Assembly (NCBI GenBank): GCA_964422725.1
Contig: CAYRCC010000004.1
Location: 1-64,000, forward strand
DNA from: CAKSNH01 sp964422725
GTDB taxonomy: Bacteria; Bacillota; Clostridia; UBA1381
Reading direction: 5' to 3'
DNA length: 64,000 bases
Shown here: one piece after another, positions 53,132 through 61,982 of the stretch
How positions within the stretch are numbered: the stretch's first letter is position 1
Layout of the letters: each line of letters starts with the position of its first letter
Position numbers and translations under genes: made by a program
Notes under the pieces: model-generated
What the model was told of the DNA's origin: nothing
Database searches by the model: none
Seen by the model: only the letters and a program-made list of their open reading frames with translations

Positions 53132-53157
53132 TTAGTTAGTTAACTAAATAATATCAC
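53122..53157. promoter_or_regulatory. 36-bp palindromic MarR operator
   Basis: GTGATATTATTTAGTTA (53122-53138) and its exact reverse complement (53141-53157) are two bases apart. It covers the -10 and predicted start site of the marR promoter, as expected for autorepression. Confidence 0.85.
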
Positions 53158-53209
53158 TGTAAAAAAATGACTGCGGCATATTTACAGTTTGTGTAAGGGA
53201 GGATAAGAT

Positions 53210-53659
53210 TTGAATAAATACTACAAAACAGATACTCCGACCGTAATAATGCTTTCTTCCGCAATATCGAAAATGTTTATGGACAATATGCGCCGCGAAA
53301 CGGCAAAGCTCGGTATCAATTCGAGCTATCGTCCGATACTTGTGCATTTGGCGAAAAATGAGGGAATAACTCAGCTTGACCTCGTTAAGCTTACGCACTT
53401 AACCGCGCCGTCCATAAGCGTAACACTGCGTAAAATGGAGGCAGATACGCTGATTCGCAAAGAAACCGACAGCAAGGATATGCGCCAAATCCGCCTGTAT
53501 CTTACCGATAAAGGAAAGCGGCTCGACGAAAAGCTCCGCCGCATAGCGCAAAGCTTTGACAATATATATATGGAGGGTATCGGTGAGCTTGAAATGGATA
53601 CGGCGAAGGAGTGTTTAAAAAAAATCAAAGAAAATATACTTAGATATGAAGGAGAATGA
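53210..53659 (+). CDS. MarR-family transcriptional regulator
   Basis: 149 residues. A winged helix-turn-helix with 'GITQLDLVKLTHLTAPSISVTLRKMEADTLIRKETDSKDMRQIRLYLTDKG' is flanked by dimerisation helices. It starts at TTG 53210 with GGGAGG six bases upstream. Its promoter carries a long palindrome, and the two ABC exporter genes follow directly, so it probably represses its own drug-efflux operon and is released by a small ligand. Confidence 0.93.
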   Translation: MNKYYKTDTPTVIMLSSAISKMFMDNMRRETAKLGINSSYRPILVHLAKNEGITQLDLVKLTHLTAPSISVTLRKMEADTLIRKETDSKDMRQIRLYLTDKGKRLDEKLRRIAQSFDNIYMEGIGELEMDTAKECLKKIKENILRYEGE

Positions 53660-53661
53660 CT

Positions 53662-55389
53662 ATGAGTGTTTTTAAATATTTAAAAAAATACCGGTTTTTC
53701 GCGGTTTTAACGCCTTTGTTTATGATTGGCGAGGTTCTTGTAGATTTACTTCAGCCAAAGCTTATGTCAATCATAGTTGACGAAGGCGTTCTGAAAGGCG
53801 ATATGAATATTATACTGAAAACCGGTATGATGATGCTCGGACTGGTTATTTTGGGGTTTATTGCCGGTTCGGCATCGTCCGCAACCGCCGGTATCACGTC
53901 GCAGAATTTCAGCAATGACCTCAGAAAAGCAGTTTACGGTAAAATAATGAATTTATCATTTGAACAGACAGACAAATTTACAACCGGCTCACTTATTACA
54001 CGACTGACAAACGATGTAACTCAGGTACAGGAGCTTGTCAGTATGGTACTCAGAATGTTTGTGCGGTCGGGACTTATGTTTGCCGGCGGCATTTTTATGA
54101 CACTTTCGCTTAACATTGAATTTGCAAAAGTGCTTGCGGTTGCACTGCCGATACAGCTGGTTATAATTATCGTTTTTTTATCAAAGGCAACTCCGCTTTT
54201 CTCGATTGTACAAAAACGCTTGGACAGGGTAAATTCGGTAGTACAGGAGAATGTATCGGGTGCGAGAGTGGTAAAAGCGTATGTACGCGAGGAACACGAA
54301 AAGGAACGTTTTTCCGAGGCAAATACCGGTTTGATGCAAATCAACCTCAAAGTACAGACACTTCTGGCAACCGTTATGCCTATACTTATGCTTATTATGA
54401 ACATTTCGGTTGTAGCGATTATATATATCGGCGGAAAACAGGTTGAGGCACGCAATATGCAGGCAGGCTCTATAATGGCGGCAATTACATATGCAACTAT
54501 GATTATTATGTCAATGATGAATATAAGCAATATGTTCCAGGGCGTATCAAGAGCAAGAGCCTCGGCAAAACGTATAGAAGACGTACTTTCAACCAATCCG
54601 GCTGTTGTGGGCGGCGAGGTCTGCGAGGAATTATCTGACGGAAATATCAGCTTTGAAAACGTCAGCTTTCACTACCCTAACTTTGTCGGCAAGCCTGTAC
54701 TCCAAAATATCAATATTGACATAAAAAGCGGCGAAACAATTGCAATTTTAGGGTCTACCGGTTCGGGAAAAACCAGTCTTGTAAATCTGATACCGCGTTT
54801 TTATGATGTTTCCGACGGCTGTATAAAAATCGACGGCAAGGATATCCGCGAATACGATTTGGAAACACTGCGCCGTTCAATGGGTATTGTTTTGCAAAAA
54901 AGCGAGCTTTTCTCCGGAACAATAGCCGACAACATACGCTGGGGAAACTCCGAAGCCGATATGGACGATGTCATTCATGCCGCGGCAATCGCACAGGCGG
55001 ACGACTTTATATGCGGATTTAACAACGGTTACGAAACCGTTATCGGCGAAAAGGGTTCGTCGCTGTCCGGCGGTCAAAAGCAAAGACTGTGCATTGCAAG
55101 AGCAATTCTTAAAAAGCCGAAAATATTGATTTTTGACGATTCCACCTCCGCGCTTGATTTAGGTACAGAGGCACGTCTGCAAAAAGCACTGCGCGACAAT
55201 CTGTCGGATACCACGGTAATTATGATTGCACAGCGCGTTGCAAGCGTAAAAAGTGCGGATAAGATTATAATTTTGGATAAAGGTACGGTGTCGGCGGTAG
55301 GTACGCATACGCAATTGCTCAAAACAAGCGACGTATACCGCGATATCTACAATTCACAGATGAAGAAAGGTGATGACGAAAATGAGTAA
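53662..55389 (+). CDS. Heterodimeric ABC exporter, degenerate-site subunit
   Basis: 575 residues: an exporter-type membrane domain (six helices) plus ATPase with Walker A 'GSTGSGKTS', canonical signature 'LSGGQKQR' and Walker B 'ILIFDDSTSALD', where Asp replaces the catalytic Glu. This is the pattern of the non-catalytic half (TM287/BmrC type) of heterodimeric multidrug exporters. I chose the ATG at 53662 with AAGGAG seven bases upstream; another ATG two codons earlier overlaps the marR stop. Confidence 0.92.
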   Translation: MSVFKYLKKYRFFAVLTPLFMIGEVLVDLLQPKLMSIIVDEGVLKGDMNIILKTGMMMLGLVILGFIAGSASSATAGITSQNFSNDLRKAVYGKIMNLSFEQTDKFTTGSLITRLTNDVTQVQELVSMVLRMFVRSGLMFAGGIFMTLSLNIEFAKVLAVALPIQLVIIIVFLSKATPLFSIVQKRLDRVNSVVQENVSGARVVKAYVREEHEKERFSEANTGLMQINLKVQTLLATVMPILMLIMNISVVAIIYIGGKQVEARNMQAGSIMAAITYATMIIMSMMNISNMFQGVSRARASAKRIEDVLSTNPAVVGGEVCEELSDGNISFENVSFHYPNFVGKPVLQNINIDIKSGETIAILGSTGSGKTSLVNLIPRFYDVSDGCIKIDGKDIREYDLETLRRSMGIVLQKSELFSGTIADNIRWGNSEADMDDVIHAAAIAQADDFICGFNNGYETVIGEKGSSLSGGQKQRLCIARAILKKPKILIFDDSTSALDLGTEARLQKALRDNLSDTTVIMIAQRVASVKSADKIIILDKGTVSAVGTHTQLLKTSDVYRDIYNSQMKKGDDENE

Positions 55390-57223
55390 TAAACCCAACA
55401 CACCGCCCGCTCCCCGTATAAACTTAGGACCGCGCCGCGGACCGAGAGGAGCTATGATGGCTGTTGAAAAGCCTAAAGACGGTAAAAAGGCAGTAAAACG
55501 TCTTTTGCATTATATAGGTTCAAACAAATATCTGTTCTTTTCGCTTATGCTTACCGTAATGCTTGTTACGATACTGTCGCTTATTGCGCCTACTCTGCAG
55601 GGAAACGCAATTGATGCGGTTACTTTGACGGAAAGCGGAATAACTTTGGATTTTGACAGCTTTGCAAGACTTCTCACACTTTTGGCTGTGACGTATACTC
55701 TGTCGTCACTGTTCACGCTTGCACAGGGTGTTTTGTCGGCAAAGCTTTCGCAGTCCACCGTTCAGCATATGCGAAGTGATTTGTTTTCCAAAATCGTGCG
55801 CCTTCCGATTAAATATATGGACACTCACCAGCACGGTGACATAATGAGCCGTATGACAAATGATGTGGAAACCATATCCAACACTATATCCCAATCAATA
55901 GCATCGCTCATTTCAGGCGCGCTGACCGTCTGCGGAACATTTGTTATTATGCTTTTGAAAAGTCCGATTTTGACGCTTGTGAGTATGATAACAATAGCGC
56001 TTACAGTTACGGCAACTTCTTTTATGACAAAGTATATGCGAAAGTTTTTCACTCAGCAGCAAGTACTTTTGGGACAGCTTAACGGTCAGGCGGAAGAAAC
56101 AATAACCGGATATAAAACTATTTCCGCGTTTTCGCGCGAGAGTGCTGAGATGGAAAAATTCAACGATATAAGCGACGAGCTGAAAAAATGCGGTATAAAA
56201 GCGCAAGTGCTTGGCGGCACTATGGGACCTATGATGAACTCAATCGGAAATATAGGTTTTTTGATTATAGCGGTTTTCGGCGGCTGGTTCGCACTTAACA
56301 AAATGATAAGTGTCGGAACTATTCAGGCATTTATAATTTATTCAAAGCAGTTTACCCGACCTATAAACGAAATCGCGCACCAATACGCACAAATCCAAAC
56401 CGCAATTGCCGGTGCGGAACGTGTATTCGAGGTTATGGACGCACCGCTTGAAATTGATAACGGAAAAACAAGTCTTAACGATATAAAGGGTGATATTAAG
56501 TTTGAACATATTATGTTTTCGTACAAACAGGGCGAGCCTGTATTGAAAGACTTCAATCTTGACGTTAAAGCCGGACAGCAAATTGCGCTTGTCGGCGCAA
56601 CAGGTTCAGGCAAAACCACCGTCGTAAATCTGCTTACACGCTTTTATGATGTCGACGACGGAAACATTCGCATTGACGGCGTTGATATACGCGATATTCC
56701 CAAAGACGAACTCAGAAACAACATTGCAATCGTTCTTCAAGACACTGTGCTGTTCTCCGACACCGTTGAAAACAACATCAAATACGGTAACCTAAGTGCC
56801 GAAACAGATAAAATAACCGCCGCCGCCGAAACGGCAAATGCCGATATGTTTATCAACCGACTTCCCGACGGTTACGACACAATGCTCACCGAATCGGGTT
56901 CAAACCTCAGTCAGGGTGAACGACAGCTTTTATCCATTGCCAGAGCAGTGCTTAAAGACCCTAAAATCCTTATTCTTGACGAGGCAACCTCAAGTGTAGA
57001 TACAAGAACCGAGCTGCATATTCAGCAAGCTATGATTGCACTTATGAAAAACCGCACAAGCATTATAATCGCACACAGACTCTCCACAATACGCGATTCC
57101 GACGTTATAGTCGTACTTGACGGCGGACAGATAGTGGAACAGGGGAATCACGAGGAGCTTTTGGAAAAGAAAGGCTGCTATTATAATCTGTATCAGACAC
57201 AGTTTGCCGGAAACGTGATTTAG
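55382..57223 (+). CDS. Heterodimeric ABC exporter, catalytic subunit
   Basis: 613 residues with a Pro/Arg-rich ~30-residue N-terminal tail, six membrane helices and an ATPase with Walker A 'GATGSGKTT', Walker B 'ILILDEATSSVD' (catalytic Glu present) and a changed signature 'LSQGERQ'. The exchange of defects with the upstream subunit is the hallmark of BmrCD/LmrCD/TM287-288 pairs. Overlaps the upstream gene by eight bases. Probable substrates are drugs or amphiphiles. Confidence 0.93.
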   Translation: MSNKPNTPPAPRINLGPRRGPRGAMMAVEKPKDGKKAVKRLLHYIGSNKYLFFSLMLTVMLVTILSLIAPTLQGNAIDAVTLTESGITLDFDSFARLLTLLAVTYTLSSLFTLAQGVLSAKLSQSTVQHMRSDLFSKIVRLPIKYMDTHQHGDIMSRMTNDVETISNTISQSIASLISGALTVCGTFVIMLLKSPILTLVSMITIALTVTATSFMTKYMRKFFTQQQVLLGQLNGQAEETITGYKTISAFSRESAEMEKFNDISDELKKCGIKAQVLGGTMGPMMNSIGNIGFLIIAVFGGWFALNKMISVGTIQAFIIYSKQFTRPINEIAHQYAQIQTAIAGAERVFEVMDAPLEIDNGKTSLNDIKGDIKFEHIMFSYKQGEPVLKDFNLDVKAGQQIALVGATGSGKTTVVNLLTRFYDVDDGNIRIDGVDIRDIPKDELRNNIAIVLQDTVLFSDTVENNIKYGNLSAETDKITAAAETANADMFINRLPDGYDTMLTESGSNLSQGERQLLSIARAVLKDPKILILDEATSSVDTRTELHIQQAMIALMKNRTSIIIAHRLSTIRDSDVIVVLDGGQIVEQGNHEELLEKKGCYYNLYQTQFAGNVI

Positions 57224-57251
57224 TAACTACAAACGCACAAAGCAAAAAAAT

Positions 57252-57301
57252 AAGTCGGTATCCGAAAGTCAAACAAGTATTTGACAATCGGATACCGACT
57301 T
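57252..57301. terminator. Terminator between ABC exporter and rhaM
   Basis: A perfect 14-bp stem (57252-57265 with 57288-57301) and an inner GTCAAA/TTTGAC stem. The strong T-run (ATTTTTTTG) is on the minus strand, so it mainly serves rhaM; the convergent ABC gene may use it too. Confidence 0.85.
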
Positions 57302-57376
57302 AAAAATTATCCGTTCTGCATTATCAATTAATATATTCACTGCCGCAGTACGCGCGGCAAAGCTATTCACCCAAAA

Positions 57377-57691
57377 TCAATCCAAATGAAATACAGGTGT
57401 CAAATCGACGGATACCGGACTGTTATCAGGATTGGTTTCCATTATGTCAGCCATAAAATCCCACCATTTTCTGTTTATAGGCGTGTCCGCACTTTTTGCC
57501 CATTTTTCCTCCGACTCAATTTCTATGTAACCGTAAAGTACATTGGTTTCCTTGTCCAAAAAAATAGAATAATTCTTGCCGCCGTATTCGTGAATCATAT
57601 CCTGCATTTCAGGCCAAAGCTCATTATGACGCTTCTCATATTCGGCAGCCATACCGTCGTACAACTTCATTTTAAATGATTTTCTTATCAT
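57377..57691 (-). CDS. rhaM: L-rhamnose mutarotase
   Basis: A 104-residue member of the RhaM (DUF718) family, which interconverts alpha- and beta-L-rhamnose. It has 'EYEKRHNELWPEM' with the active-site His, 'NYSIFLDKETNVLYGYIE' and the paired Trp 'INRKWWDFMADIME'. No other rhamnose genes are nearby, so it stands alone. AGGAG is ten bases upstream. Confidence 0.92.
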   Translation of the reverse strand: MIRKSFKMKLYDGMAAEYEKRHNELWPEMQDMIHEYGGKNYSIFLDKETNVLYGYIEIESEEKWAKSADTPINRKWWDFMADIMETNPDNSPVSVDLTPVFHLD

Positions 57692-57820
57692 GCACTATCG
57701 CACTCCTTATTAATAATATATACTTATATATTACACAATTAAAATGAATAAGTCAATAAAATTTTAAATGTTTTTTTAACACATTCAAACACCGAAACCA
57801 AACCTGTACATTCAGACAAA

Positions 57821-58051
57821 TCAATTGTATCTGTCAACAAACAACTGTTCAACCTTTATACCGAGAATGTCAGCTATCGCAAACACAACGTCAAGCGATG
57901 CGCCGACTTTCGCATTCTCTATTCTGCCCAAATGAGTAGGATCTATATTCAATTTTTCTGCCAGCTGCAGCTGGGTAAAATCTTTGATTTTTCTGTAATA
58001 ACCAATGTTAAGTCCTAACACTCTGTAATTCGTATAAAAATCTTTTTTCAT
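57821..58051 (-). CDS. XRE-family DNA-binding protein
   Basis: 76 residues consisting almost only of a Cro/C1-type helix-turn-helix: 'DFTQLQLAEKLNIDPTHLGRIENAKVGASLDVVFAIADIL'. GGAGG is upstream. Small single-domain regulators of this type are often autoregulators; the targets are unknown. Confidence 0.88.
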   Translation of the reverse strand: MKKDFYTNYRVLGLNIGYYRKIKDFTQLQLAEKLNIDPTHLGRIENAKVGASLDVVFAIADILGIKVEQLFVDRYN

Positions 58052-58249
58052 AGTACTAATACCTCCGAAACTTTGCTAAATATCATATTATATTTTATCA
58101 TAATTTTAAAAAAGTATAAATAGACTTTTTCACATTTTTTTAGATTTCATACTCCTGTTATTTGTATTATTTACACAAATAATAATTTAATAAACCTTAA
58201 CTTTTTTCAGCCGATTATGCACACAAAAAGCATTGCGGCAAGTACGCGC

Positions 58250-58294
58250 AAAACACACCGCATTATGCGCTTTTCGCGCCACTCGGTGTGTTTT
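58250..58294 (-). terminator. Hairpin after the carbohydrate-binding lipoprotein gene
   Basis: AAAACACACCG (58250-58260) with CGGTGTGTTTT (58284-58294), and an inner GCGC/GCGC stem. The U-tract is short on the minus strand. Confidence 0.55.
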
Positions 58295-58330
58295 GATTTT
58301 ATATTTTCCGCATAAATTTACAGCTTTATT

Positions 58331-60442
58331 TTAACGTCTGCCGTGACCGCCGCCCATTGGTCCGGGCATACCTCCTCCCATTTCACCCCTGCTTTGCGAA
58401 GCACCCTGTGATGTTACGTTCATTACCGCCGACTCAAGAGTGAACTCCGTCAGCTTTTCACCCGGGGAGTAGATGCCGGAAGAATATACTCCGTCCGCGG
58501 CAGCTCCGCTGTGACTTCCGCCGCAATAAACAGTATATCTTTCGCCCTGTTTTATATCGGGAGTTGATATCACCACCGACTGATATGTCTTTGACGGCGC
58601 AAATGTCACTATTTCATCGCCGCTCGCATCTGTGACATTTATAACAGTTCCGGCTTGCTGAGAGCTTGGGAGTGTTACCATAAATCCGGCTTGCTGCGAG
58701 GCGGTGCAGATATTCTCCGCCATACCGCTGCTGCCTGCCGCAATTAATATTCCGCCGTTTGCATAGTACGAGCCGTTGCAGTCAATTGCGCTGTCACCGC
58801 CGCTTACAGGCCCGTCCACTATAACCGTTCCGCCGTTCATATTTACGTCACCGTTTGAATCCACGCCGTCACCGTCCGCCTCAACATACACATATCCGCC
58901 TGTTATATTGATAAAACAGTTTTCAACTCTCTGCATAGTTTCACCGCTCCCGTCCGAGGCGTTCAGTCCATCGTCAGATGCGCTGATACGGATATTGCCG
59001 CCGCTGATATTTATCTGTGCGGCTTCAATTCCCTCATACGAATTTGTTACATTGATATTGCCGCCGCTGATATTTATTATATTTTCGGCGTGAATTGCAT
59101 CGTCACCCGTTGCTATTTCAAATGTGCCGTTTTTAACGGTTGCTGAATTATTTGAGTGAATTGCATCGTCCTCGGCACTTATATTGAATGTTCCGCCGTC
59201 AATTACAATGTTATTTTCGGCTTTTATGCCTTTTAGGCTTTCCGTCTGCTCCTGTGCCGCAGTCTGTGCTGTCTGCATTTCAGGCGGTGTGCCCATATTA
59301 CCGCCCTGTGCGCTGTTTGGCATTTCAGGCGGTGTGCCTCCCTTATCACCGCGCTGTCCTCTTTTAAGTCTTTCACTGTTCGGCATTTCCGGCGGTGTGC
59401 CCATATTACCGTCCTGTGCGCTGTTCGGCATTTCAGGCGGTATACCCATATTACCGTCCTGTGCGCCGTTCGGTATCTCAGGCGGTATACCCATATTACC
59501 GTCCTGTGCGCCGTTCGGCATTTCAGGCGGCTGATGTGCATTTTTATCATATGATACCGCACTGCCGCCATTTCCGGTTTTGATATTATATTCGCCGTCA
59601 ATCAAATATACTGTCGATTCCGATTGAATACCGTCATTGCCCGATGTTATGTTAAACACTCCGTTTTCAACGGTCAACTCGCCTTTATTCTCTTTTGTGC
59701 TTGTTGTTTTCAAGCCGTCACTCTCGGCGTTGATGTTAAACGTTCCGTCTTTGATTATAAGCGAGTCTTTTCCGACAATACCGTCATCGGCTGAGGTTAT
59801 GTTAAACGTACCGCTCATTATAACAAGGTCATCTTTTGATTTTAACGCATCGTTGTAATTTGAATTTATCACAAGTGTGCCGTTTCCGTTGAATGCCAAA
59901 TCGTCTTTGCTGAATATTGCGGAATCCGGCTCTGTTTCACTTTCCGTTTCAAACACATATTCACTGCCGTCGCTTACAGTGTTTTCAGTGCCGTCGGCAA
60001 GCGTAATAATTACCTTTTTCGCTTGTTTTATATAAACAGGTGATGTCGACGACGATTTAATATTCGCGCCGTTAAGCACAATTCGCACCATATCCTCTTT
60101 GTCTGCATTCACAATAAGCTGTCCGTCATTCAAAGTACCCGAAACAACATACGTTCCGGCTTCGGTAATCTCGGCTGTGTTTTTATCCGCACTGACTCCG
60201 TTTCCGGATACCGAAATTGTATCTCCGTTTAATGTTATTGTATTGTCTGCCGTCCACTCACAGTAATAGTCCTCTTGGTCATATTCGGGCTTTTTAACCT
60301 CTGTAACAGCAGAAATCAAGGTATCTGTAACAATGTTATCGGATATTGTATCTTCAACATTAACACCGCCGCACGACGTAAGTGCCAGTATTATTGCCAT
60401 CGCTGCCGAAAAATTTGTCATTTTCTTTATTCTCTCCTTCAT
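58331..60442 (-). CDS. Carbohydrate-binding-domain lipoprotein (DUF4353)
   Basis: 703 residues from ATG 60442 (AAAGGG eight bases upstream). A lipoprotein signal ('LALTSC') is followed by a region matching the DUF4353 carbohydrate-binding group: parallel-beta-helix-like repeats such as 'NGTFNI.A.DDGI', 'ISGGNI', 'NGGTVIVDGP'. Between about residues 300 and 400 there is a low-complexity insert of 15-residue repeats (MPN.AQDGNMG.PPE). The C-terminus is Gly/Met-rich (GGGMPGPMGGGHGRR). It is the third gene of a trio with a VTC-type and a DUF4956 protein, a grouping seen in other Firmicutes with CotH-like kinases; function unknown. Confidence 0.85.
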   Translation of the reverse strand: MKERIKKMTNFSAAMAIILALTSCGGVNVEDTISDNIVTDTLISAVTEVKKPEYDQEDYYCEWTADNTITLNGDTISVSGNGVSADKNTAEITEAGTYVVSGTLNDGQLIVNADKEDMVRIVLNGANIKSSSTSPVYIKQAKKVIITLADGTENTVSDGSEYVFETESETEPDSAIFSKDDLAFNGNGTLVINSNYNDALKSKDDLVIMSGTFNITSADDGIVGKDSLIIKDGTFNINAESDGLKTTSTKENKGELTVENGVFNITSGNDGIQSESTVYLIDGEYNIKTGNGGSAVSYDKNAHQPPEMPNGAQDGNMGIPPEIPNGAQDGNMGIPPEMPNSAQDGNMGTPPEMPNSERLKRGQRGDKGGTPPEMPNSAQGGNMGTPPEMQTAQTAAQEQTESLKGIKAENNIVIDGGTFNISAEDDAIHSNNSATVKNGTFEIATGDDAIHAENIINISGGNINVTNSYEGIEAAQINISGGNIRISASDDGLNASDGSGETMQRVENCFINITGGYVYVEADGDGVDSNGDVNMNGGTVIVDGPVSGGDSAIDCNGSYYANGGILIAAGSSGMAENICTASQQAGFMVTLPSSQQAGTVINVTDASGDEIVTFAPSKTYQSVVISTPDIKQGERYTVYCGGSHSGAAADGVYSSGIYSPGEKLTEFTLESAVMNVTSQGASQSRGEMGGGMPGPMGGGHGRR
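59264..59530 (-). repeat. 45-bp in-frame tandem repeats
   Basis: Units of 45 bases (for example 59423-59467 and 59468-59512) encode MPNGAQDGNMGIPPE-like 15-mers. Several copies are nearly identical; one is broken up by a divergent segment encoding 'SERLKRGQRGDKGG'. Copy number may vary between strains. Confidence 0.75.
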
Positions 60443-60476
60443 AAAATATGCCCTTTCTGAAATTTCCATACATAAT

Positions 60477-60569
60477 ATTGGGAGCAAACCGAAATGTTCA
60501 TCTGAATACAAGCATTTCGGTCTGCCTCCAAAGCACCGCTTTGAACCGCATTATTACGATTCAAAGCGG
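60477..60569 (-). other. Two strong stem-loops inside the VTC-DUF4956 operon
   Basis: ACCGAAATG/CATTTCGGT (60488-60496, 60513-60521, with near-complementary outer arms) and CCGCTTTGAA/TTCAAAGCGG (60536-60545, 60560-60569). They lie between the DUF4956 gene and the lipoprotein gene and lack T-runs, so they may stabilise or process the mRNA rather than end it. Confidence 0.55.
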
Positions 60570-60591
60570 AACGGATTAATGCTGTATTTGC

Positions 60592-61278
60592 TTAAAGCTC
60601 ATCTTTTACAGTCTGCATTTTACCGCATATAATTGTCAGATTACCGTTTCTGCATCTGAGCTCGTCTATCATCTCTTTTTCTTTTGAGGTATCTGTAAGC
60701 TCTATTGCATACTGTAATTCGTACATACTGCCAAGATTGGTAGTTTTAACGGTAGTAAGCACAGCACTTTTTGTATATTTTTCAAAAATATCGTCAAATA
60801 CACCCGTATAATCAAGATTTTCCGGTATTGTAATTTTAAGCTCCTTTTCTTTGTCCTCTTTCATTGCGCCGAACGATGTCTTTGTAAGCAGCAGCATTAC
60901 GGCACTTATAATCACTGTCGTAAACACCGCAAACGAAATATAACCCATACCTGTTGCCAAACCTATCGCCATCGCGAAAACTACACTTAAAATATCCTTC
61001 GATGTTCCCGGTACGGAGCGAAACCTTACCAATCCGAAAGCACCCAAAATTGCAACGCTTGTACCGAGGTTGCCGTTGACCATAAGTATAATTACTTCTA
61101 TCAGTGCCGGAAGTATTGCAATTGCAATTGTGAAATTCTTTGAATGTCTGCCCTGTATCATATATACACACGCAAGAATTATACCCAAAATCAATGCTGT
61201 CCCCGTACAAATAAGCGCCGTTATCAAATCAAGTCCTCCGGCTGTTTCCCCCGTCATATTCAATATACTTGTAAACAT
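60592..61278 (-). CDS. DUF4956 membrane protein
   Basis: 228 residues from ATG 61278 (AAGGAG nine bases upstream). Four hydrophobic helices occur in the first ~130 residues, with the family signature 'LGAFGLVRFRSVPGTSKDI' between them, then a cytosolic alpha/beta domain. DUF4956 proteins are found beside VTC-domain polyphosphate-type enzymes and may be their membrane partner. The start overlaps the upstream gene by 19 bases. Confidence 0.9.
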   Translation of the reverse strand: MFTSILNMTGETAGGLDLITALICTGTALILGIILACVYMIQGRHSKNFTIAIAILPALIEVIILMVNGNLGTSVAILGAFGLVRFRSVPGTSKDILSVVFAMAIGLATGMGYISFAVFTTVIISAVMLLLTKTSFGAMKEDKEKELKITIPENLDYTGVFDDIFEKYTKSAVLTTVKTTNLGSMYELQYAIELTDTSKEKEMIDELRCRNGNLTIICGKMQTVKDEL

Positions 61279-61982
61279 TTTTCCATACTCCTTTTTTCTG
61301 TTAAATTTTCTTTGTAAACATTTCCGTACTTCGAGAACGAAACCGGATAAATCCTCATTTGCGACAAAATTTTGGTTAGCCACATCGGATATGCCATCGG
61401 CACTTTTATTTCCAAAATTATGCTGTCATCATCGTTTAACAATTCGCCGTAATCACCCATAGTCAAATCCAAATCGTACGAACGACTCCGTATATTCGCA
61501 TCAAAGGTCATTCGTATCTGCGAATCCTCTTTCCCGAACCACGCCGTTCTGTCATATCCCAGAAACAGTTTCGGTACAGGCTTGTAATGTTTCATAAAAT
61601 AATCTATTTCAGCAAGAATCTGATTTTCAAATTCCGGTTTGAAACCGTTTTGGGTGTAGTTCACCGCCTCGCTGTGTTTCATAGACACTCTGCGTTTAAA
61701 TACAATACCCTTAAATTTTTTCTTTATCTCCAAAAATACAATACTGTCATCTGTCGGTACGCCGTAACTCCTGAGTCTTAATTTTTCTTTATATTTAGGT
61801 TTTTCGATGGAGCGCCTTACAAGCTCATCGGTTTCCGTATCATAATATATGTTACATATTGTATGTAAACCATATTTGTCAAGCTGCATATACGGACTTA
61901 TTCTCTCGACAAACTCATCGTATTGTCCGCGCGTCAGCTTATACTTTTTCTCTATACGCTGAAACGTATAATTAACTGCCAT
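61260..61982 (-). CDS. VTC-domain polyphosphate polymerase-like protein
   Basis: 240 residues of the VTC (CYTH-related) fold: 'RIEKKYKLT' at the N-terminus, 'EKLRLRSYG' carrying the K-x-R-x-R set, 'FLEIKKKFKGIVFKRR' and 'IILEIKVP'. In yeast VTC4 this tunnel domain makes polyphosphate from ATP. In bacteria it is coupled to DUF4956 and CotH-type genes, with unknown product. ATG 61982 has GGAGG ten bases upstream. Confidence 0.9.
   Translation of the reverse strand: MAVNYTFQRIEKKYKLTRGQYDEFVERISPYMQLDKYGLHTICNIYYDTETDELVRRSIEKPKYKEKLRLRSYGVPTDDSIVFLEIKKKFKGIVFKRRVSMKHSEAVNYTQNGFKPEFENQILAEIDYFMKHYKPVPKLFLGYDRTAWFGKEDSQIRMTFDANIRSRSYDLDLTMGDYGELLNDDDSIILEIKVPMAYPMWLTKILSQMRIYPVSFSKYGNVYKENLTEKRSMEKCLQVY

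Larger units (their letters stand above)
52864..53209. other. Divergent control region DUF362 / marR
   Basis: 346 bases with two outward promoters, a perfect 16-bp palindrome at 53049-53064 and the long marR palindrome. No gene is supported beyond the possible N-terminal extension of the DUF362 protein. Confidence 0.7.
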
